64,000 nucleotides of DNA, taken from Melastoma dodecandrum (lineage: Eukaryota; Streptophyta; Magnoliopsida; Myrtales; Melastomataceae). Positions 58,077-64,000 of this stretch are shown in pieces. The stretch's first letter is position 1. Each line of letters begins with the position of its first letter. The notes beneath the pieces are model-generated. The model was not told the origin of the DNA. It saw only the letters and a list, made by a program, of their open reading frames with translations, and did no database searches. The position numbers were made by a program, and so were the translations under genes. The DNA is taken from positions 2,542,001-2,606,000 of the forward strand of contig JARUPY010000474.1 of NCBI GenBank assembly GCA_029817715.1, written 5' to 3'.

Positions 58077-58327
58077 GTCCTCATGGCCGTTTCCCTCTTC
58101 CGTTTCCGGGGTCTCGACCTCGAGAAGGACATGCTCTACTCCATCTTCCGGGCCTTCCTTCAGCTCTCCGTTATTGGCTTCATCCTCGACTTCATCTTCC
58201 ACCAGGCCAACGGCTTCTGGATGCTACTCGCCTACCTCTTCATTGTACCCCCCACATCACACCATCCCATATATAGCTCTGTGTGTGTGTTTCAATATAT
58301 CAATTCTGGATTTGGTATTTAGTGTAC

Positions 58328-59045
58328 GCGCGCCCTTCGGCCACGCGCGCTGCGGCTCCGGCGACAAGAGGATCCGGGCCCGCTCCCCGAGGTTCAATCC
58401 GGTCGGCGTCGCGACTCGAGCGTCGGACGCTGTGGAAGGGCATCGGGTTGAATCATCCCTTGGTTCCCGACCGTCTCCAGTCCTTGAAGGCGTCGGTCGC
58501 CTTTGTTCGGAGTCGCCACCGACTTAGTTTAAAAAATAGTGTGATTTAATTCGGAAAAATCAGAGTTTGGGTTCGGGGATTCCTATTTACTAACCTTTGT
58601 ATTCTAAAACATGCGAAAAGGGTGGCGATTTATCAAAAAATTTAACTTTTGATTGACGGGTGTTGGGCCCGATCCGGGAGTAGGCCGGACTCTTACGACG
58701 TTTTAACGGGCGTTGGACCCGAATTTAAGTTGGTTGGATTAAAACAAACATGCGACTTCAAACCTAAAGCCTAAACAAGCGTGCAATCACAAGCAAGTAT
58801 TTAGATCAAAAGGGCGGGGAGGAGCGGTGATTGCGGGCCTATACACTTGGGTCCGCAATCCGTTACAAGTAGGCTTAAAGAAAATTCGGGGAGGCACGCA
58901 CCTCCCCTTCGTACCTTTGATTGAGGTTGGGCCCGCTTTAAGCCTTCAAGCTCGCGGTTTTTTAAGCCGGGGTAGATCCACGCGGTTTGATACACGCGCC
59001 TTCGAGTTAATATTTGAAATTGTGGGGTTGACCTTCCGAGATTAA
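58328..59045 (+). repeat. Unclassified GC-rich repeat family, copy B
   Basis: Same family as the blocks at 27330-28180 (-) and 60515-61045 (+): AATCCGGTCGGCGTC near the start, GTCGCCACCGACTT, ACATGCGAAAAGGGTGGCGA, GGGCGTTGGACCCGAA, GGGCCTATACACTTGGG, GATCCACGCGGTTTGATACA at the end. It lies just beyond exon 1 of the ALS3-like gene. Open frames are not conserved between copies. Confidence 0.75.
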
Positions 59046-60514
59046 TAACTCGATGTACATGTGAAGAAAAATAAAGAAGTGGCCAAAAAGTCCTAATTTA
59101 AATCGAAAGCAATGATTAGGACTTAATGTGGTAAGAGCTATACTTACGGGGCGTTGTGAGCCCGTTGATGTCGATCTCCGCGCCGTCGGAGGATCGCATT
59201 CATTGACAGTGAATTCCTCGGTGTTTACATGCAAAGTAGAGGAAGATGGCATGTGTCGATCAAATTTGAATAAAATTCGAATCGAATTAGTAAGACATGT
59301 CTTATAGTATGAATCGGTTGAGTGGGATTGTGGTTCTTCGAGATGTCCACGCTTCCGTCGTGTTTTTCATGTAAAACAAGACACAAAGATAATGAAAGTT
59401 AGCAACTTATATTAATTCAAGCGAATTACTTTAAACACGGATCAAGACGTTTAATCAGTAAAAATCATACGAACTAAGTTTAATGCGGGTGACACTTAAA
59501 TGAAAATTGGGACAAATAATAATAAATAATAAAAGAGAATCACTTACCTCGGAAGCTTCGTGATTTCCCTCTTTAATAAAAGAAAGTTCAATTGAAAAAA
59601 AGGGGGGTTTGATGAGCTTCGACCCAGGCTTCACTCGTGAGCTGGGGAGGGCAAGCTTCCAGTGCCTCCTAGTCGCTGCCTTGCTGGACGTCGTGACGGA
59701 GGAAGTGAGACCCCCATCGCTTAGGGCGCCAAGAGGACGGGTCTGCCGCGGCTGAGTCCAGGAGAGGAGAGAGCTGCAGGGACGTCGGCTGGCGGCCTTC
59801 CTTGTGTTGGGTGCGGCTGTGAGTCTCAAGGACGCCGGGGACGGTGGATGCGTCACCGGAGATGAAGGCTGCAAACGTGGGAGGAGTTGTTGTGGAATCC
59901 GAGTGGGTTGGAGCTTGCCGAAGTCCTCGTCGATCAAAGAGCAAGGGGGAACCCGTTTGGGGCGCCGCGACTGTGAAGGTCTTGCTCCTGAGGACGCCGG
60001 AGAGAGCGTGGTCGCCGTTTTAAGTTCTGGGGACGCCCGGGGAAGGTGGGCTTTCCGTTACCAGATCTGGGCTCGAAGAGGGGAAGCTTCGTCGGTGAGG
60101 AAGTCTGCTGCGTCGCCTCTCACTGATTGCTTAGTCGATAGTGGGAAGGTCACTTTGGGACGCTTGCTGCCATCGGGGTTAGAGTCTTTGAGCATGGCGC
60201 AAAGGCTGGTTGCTGGATTTTGGGAGGTCGTTGAAGTTGTCGAGCCGCTCTCCCGTCGATTGCTGGACCGGTTGTGAGGATAGGCGAAGCGTGTTGCTGC
60301 TGTTGGTTCGCTGCTTCAGGGGAGGACGCGATCGCCGTTGCGGGAAGCCAGGGACATCAGAGGGACAGGCTTGCTGCGGCTGCTAGTTTGAGGTCTCATG
60401 ACTTGGGGGTGCAATCAGAGAAAGGAGCGACTGTGGAGCTTGCTGACTGTGCGTCCCTCCCGCTCGTTCTCTAATAGGAACAAAAGGGAGGACCGTAATC
60501 CTTCGTGGCTCCGT
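59046..60514. other. Region between repeat copies B and C
   Basis: 59640-60480 is GC-rich with open frames on both strands, but none shows a recognisable domain, and frames on opposite strands are equally open, as expected for GC-rich repeat DNA. Probably part of the same mobile element as copies B and C. Confidence 0.35.
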
Positions 60515-61045
60515 AAAAATTCGTTTGTCGCTTAACCTAGGTAAGCTAGAAAAAACGGAATCGCCACCGACTTTATTAAAAAATGGTATAAAGTCGGAAA
60601 AACCAAAGAGGGTTCGATGATTCCTAACTACTCACTCTCTCACTCAAACATGCGAAGAAGGGGTGGCGATACTTTTAAAAGAGGTTTCTGATTAACGGGT
60701 GTTGGACCCCATCTGGGCTTTTAGGCCCAGACTCATGTCATTGGATTACGAGCTTAGGCTCGATTCGGGCGTTGGACCCGAACTCGTATGTGATGATCAC
60801 GTGCGCAATCACATACAATTATCTAGATCAAAGTAGGCGGGGAAAGGCGGTGACCGTGGGCCTATACACCTGGACCCACGGCCCGTGACAAGTGGAAAAA
60901 TAGAAAGTCGGGAAGGCCCGCACCTTCCCTCATGTACCTTAAATTTGACGGTCGAGGCCGCTTTAAAGTCTTCAATTATTGCGGTTTTTACACACGCGGA
61001 GAAATCCACGCGGTCTGTTACACGCGCCTTCGAAAATCCTTCCAA
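60515..61045 (+). repeat. Unclassified GC-rich repeat family, copy C
   Basis: Shares with copy A the opening GGCTCCGTAAAAATT...GCTTAACYTARGTAAGCT and with A and B the GTCACC/GTCGCC-ACCGACTT, GGCGTTGGACCCGAACTCG, GGGCCTATACACCTGG and CACGCGGT...TACACGCGCCTTCGA strings. It lacks the GATCCGGTCGGCGTC opening seen in A and B. Confidence 0.75.
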
Positions 61046-61285
61046 ATATGATGGGTCTCTAAGGATCGTCTTGTCAAGTCCTCAAACATGGACGGATAGT
61101 TGGTGATTTGCACCATTTGACCTTGAATGCATCCCGGGCGTTAACCGGATCGATGCGGGTTGGTTTTCACATGTGAAAACCAGGGGAGAAATATACGGAG
61201 ATTAGCAAACGAAATCATGTTTTCGTAAGCTAAGTAATAACCACACTTTGAAACAACCGTGTCATAGGGGAATTATTTCGAAAAC

Positions 61286-61620
61286 ATCATTTTATAAATG
61301 TGAAACGTAAGCTTATATAAGAACACGTACAAAAAATGAATGTATAAATGATCGAAATACGAGATAGGTGACACTCCCTAAATTTCAACGTAACAATGAT
61401 CAATCAAATGAATCGCTGGCAAGTAAAAAGCAACTACAAAACCATTTCAAAAAAAAAAATCATTTTTATAAATGTGAAACGTAAGCTTATATAAGAACAC
61501 GTACAAAAATGAATGTATAAATGATCGAAATGAAAAGTGGATAACATCCCCTAAGCTTCAACGTAATAAGAGTCAATCAAATAAACCATTGGGAAGCAAA
61601 AAATCAACACAAAAGAACGT
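61286..61620 (+). repeat. Two-copy ~175-bp direct repeat
   Basis: Two adjacent copies share TATAAATGTGAAACGTAAGC, TTATATAAGAACACGTACAA and AATGAATGTATAAATGATCG, then diverge more (CTAAATTTCAACGTAA versus CTAAGCTTCAACGTAA; CAATCAAATGAATC versus CAATCAAATAAACC). Confidence 0.85.
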
Positions 61621-64000
61621 TCAATCAAATATAAAGCAAACAAGCTCAAAAGAACATGCGGCAGATTTGGATAGCCACGAAGAATAAAGCGTAACTTTCA
61701 GCTCCGAGCATGAAATCACGTGTTCTTATACTCAAAACGAAACTACGGAAGATACGGATCTAATGCCACAGATTTCAGCTCAATCCGACATTCCAAACTC
61801 AAGATACAAGCGAAAGTACGTACCTCCGTTGAGCTGTCCTGTTTTGCAGCCGAGAGTGAACGTGCTCTATTTCGATCCAAGGTTGCTCGGTCCTATCCAA
61901 AAATGTCCAGAATAGAAAGAGGACAAGATAAAGAAGAAAAGGACGACGACGGTACTTTCATGCAAGTAAAACGAAATTAGTACAAAAAGAAAGGGTGAGA
62001 TTGCTCACCATCGCGGGAAACTTGTTTCCCATGTCTACAGGATCTCTCTGAAAGTCGACTATGAATTTTCCAATCGTATTTAGAAAAATCTCGAATAAAT
62101 GACAAGAAGGAAAAGTTAAAAGAAAGTTTGAATTTAAGGAAAGTCAATTCAAAACATTACAGATCATATGTGACACGCAAGTGAACATGTATATAAAATG
62201 AGCTAATAGGACAAGGAATGATGGACCATTTAATGAATTAGCAGCATGAGACTTACGCAAAATTAGATGAACCAATATTGTTAACCAGAAGACACTACTA
62301 ATAGGCTCACACCAGCTTGAGCTACAGGTAGGATAGCAATTCAAAACGAAGGCAGGCAATCTAAAAAAATCGAAACCGAAGTGACCAGGTTTATGAGCAG
62401 CACGAATATGAGATTGAGGTAAAAGTGATTTGCACGTTCACAAAGTACAATTAAACCAGAAGCTGAAATCAGAATTCTATTTGTAAATCATCAACGTAAA
62501 TGAACTAGTAGTAATGAAGCAGCGAACCATAAACTAACAATGACATTAAAGCAGACAGCGCGTAATCGTTAGCAGGGAAACATATTTCGACAAAAATGAG
62601 AATTCTGGCAAGTTGAAATAAGTCAACGATTTGAGCAAGGAGTTTGTCATGGGGATACCCTAACAAACAAACCAATTCCTGCACAAACTAATCTCAAGGT
62701 TGAAATACTAACTCAAAACAAAATAAGCAATACGACGAGAACGGGAATTAACAATGTGATTGAAGCAGAAACGAACAAACTGGCAAGTCATATCGGAAAC
62801 ACCTATAAATCAACCACCAGATATATGAGAGACTTATGCAATGAAGTCAGCAATGAAAACTATGTTAGACCGATTAAGAAAAAACGTATAAAACAATTGA
62901 TGAGGTTAAAATTAAAACAAATGAATGGATAATCTCGTTAGCTAAACATATATATGTACTAATCGCTGGTTCAGCAACGGAAACTCGACGTATTTTAACA
63001 AATTGCAGCAAGTGGAAGATGAAGATACCGCAGGGAGCAAGCAAACAGAATATCTAGATTGAATTGGTTGCGAAGCTGAAATAATTCTTAGATGAGACAG
63101 AGTAAGCAGGCGGCATAATCAGATTAGCTGCAGCGATGACGTTTAACACTAATAGGCCATCCCTAACAAATTAGAATACTTTTGAATGAATTAACAGCAC
63201 GAGTCTACAAACAAAACTCCAGCAAATCAGATGAAGAATCAAAACAGCGGCTCAGAATGCATTGCTGGCCACATTTAGCGAGTGTACATACGGCTTCCGT
63301 CCTCTGTTTTCAAGCAAGCACGGATAATCGAGAGAAAATGTCTCCAGCAGCAATATTATAGAAGTCAAGCGAGATTACCACACCATATGGATTAAAGGTT
63401 TATAAACAACAAACTTCGAGAAACATATGAACAGCAAGCACAAGGCCACAAATCAAACAACTCAAAACGTTGTTCAGCTAGAATCGTAATGGCCGAGAAT
63501 TGCAGGAAGGAACAATAAATCAAGAACCAAACTGATAAAATTGTATCAAAAATTAATAGTAAGCCATGACAAATCAAGTGAAGTAAAAAAAAAATTCGTG
63601 ATTACGGCAACACGTTAATCAAGGAAACGCAACTCACAACTAAATCTCAAAACAAACAGACCAGGAGACGCGCAGAAAGTGAACAAAGAGGAACAGATTA
63701 ATAGAATGCTAGCGAATTTTGAGACCATCGAAAACAGGCCAACGAATACTTACGAAGAATCACACAGACCTGTTCTTCATCACTTACAGGTCGACCTCGT
63801 TTTGCCGAGAATCCTAATGCAGCGACCACCGGGATGAAGTGTCGGATTGTCCTCGGATGGTCTCGACAGTCACGGGAGTGGACGGGTTTAAACCAGAGAG
63901 TGTTGGCCAAACTCTATCTTGCCGTGATCAACCTTGCTGGTGACTGGAAGGTCAGCTCCGAGGGGGTTTCCGCAGGGATCTTTGCTCACCTTGCCTGGGA
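61621..64000. other. Terminal region without a recognised gene
   Basis: AT-rich with no domain in any frame; probably interior of a large repeat element or the long intron of the ALS3-like gene. The last ~260 bases turn GC-richer (GGTCGACCTCG, TCGACAGTCACGGGAG), in the style of the 59.6-60.5 kb block. Confidence 0.35.

Larger units (their letters stand above)
57916..58244 (+). pseudogene. ALS3/UPF0014-like first exon, disrupted
   Basis: The exon starts MAATELLLEFLRGMLKPLTAL and continues after an insertion with LMAVSLFRFRGLDLEKDM, YSIFRAFLQLSVIGFILDFI and HQANGFWMLLAYLFI, then a GT donor at 58245. This matches the N-terminal membrane segments of plant ALS3 (ALUMINUM SENSITIVE 3), a UPF0014/FetB-type permease partner of an ABC ATPase. 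Homologues continue with a VAGYTAGQRA-type segment, which I do not find before the window ends. The 93-bp plastid-derived insertion (57980-58072) plus five duplicated bases adds 98 bp and shifts the frame. A repeat block begins at 58328 in what should be intron 1. Confidence 0.75.

Noticed and set aside
57975..58077. 5-bp GCTCG target duplication of a transposon
   Set aside because: The inserted sequence reads as plastid trnD plus flank, and part of the repeated word belongs to trnD itself, so microhomology joining is more likely.
59455..60280. Overlapping open frames of 90-160 residues on both strands
   Set aside because: GC-rich DNA keeps several frames open by chance; no domain recognised, and it lies between copies of a non-coding repeat.

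Overview
This window is nuclear DNA of a flowering plant. Its genes have many short exons with GT-AG introns. Several first exons are GC-rich (the ATXR4-like, AHA1-like, DUF1645-like and P450 genes), and the space between genes is AT-rich and packed with plant-type transposons (hAT, MULE, Copia, Gypsy). GC-rich first exons are common in monocots and some magnoliids, but I cannot name a species. There are no bacterial operons, rRNA, intact tRNA genes or CRISPR arrays. Coordinates of spliced genes span start to stop; exon limits are in the evidence and were checked for reading phase by hand.

Layout. 1-0.9 kb: end of a hAT transposon against a broken DUF1645 gene. 2.1-4.6 kb: intact seven-exon ATXR4-like SET-domain gene (+). 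6.2-7.2 kb: 5'-truncated fatty acyl-CoA reductase pseudogene (+). 7.6-11.2 kb: intact eleven-exon CCR4-type deadenylase gene (-). 12.0-13.4 kb: decayed Copia polymerase. 15.1-23.3 kb: a CYP76-like cytochrome P450 whose first exon is split by a young 6,500-bp non-coding LTR retrotransposon. 25.2-26.8 kb: deletion-derivative hAT element carrying a captured piece of a GAUT glycosyltransferase gene. 29.6-31.2 kb: the intact tandem paralogue of the P450. 31.7-37.6 kb: MULE and Gypsy debris. 38.0-39.9 kb: a 1,896-bp giant foldback element with a 10-bp target duplication. 40.9-42.6 kb: intact AHA1-like HSP90 co-chaperone gene (+). 46.4-47.8 kb: RING-type E3 ligase gene (-). 48.5-51.6 kb: almost complete but broken hAT transposase element. 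51.7-57 kb: hAT miniature elements and a decayed MULE. 57.9-58.2 kb: first exon of an ALS3/UPF0014-like gene, broken by a piece of plastid DNA carrying part of trnD. 58.3-64 kb: an unclassified GC-rich repeat family and other sequence with no recognisable gene.

How it fits together. Four genes look intact as housekeeping genes (ATXR4-like, CCR4-like, AHA1-like, RING E3) and are not functionally linked to one another. The two P450s are a tandem pair: one is intact and one was recently knocked out by the retrotransposon. The most unusual items are the foldback element, the repeat-filled non-coding LTR element with TG...CT ends, the gene-capturing hAT element and the trnD insertion in the ALS3-like exon. 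All homology statements come from recognising protein motifs by eye; no database search was run.
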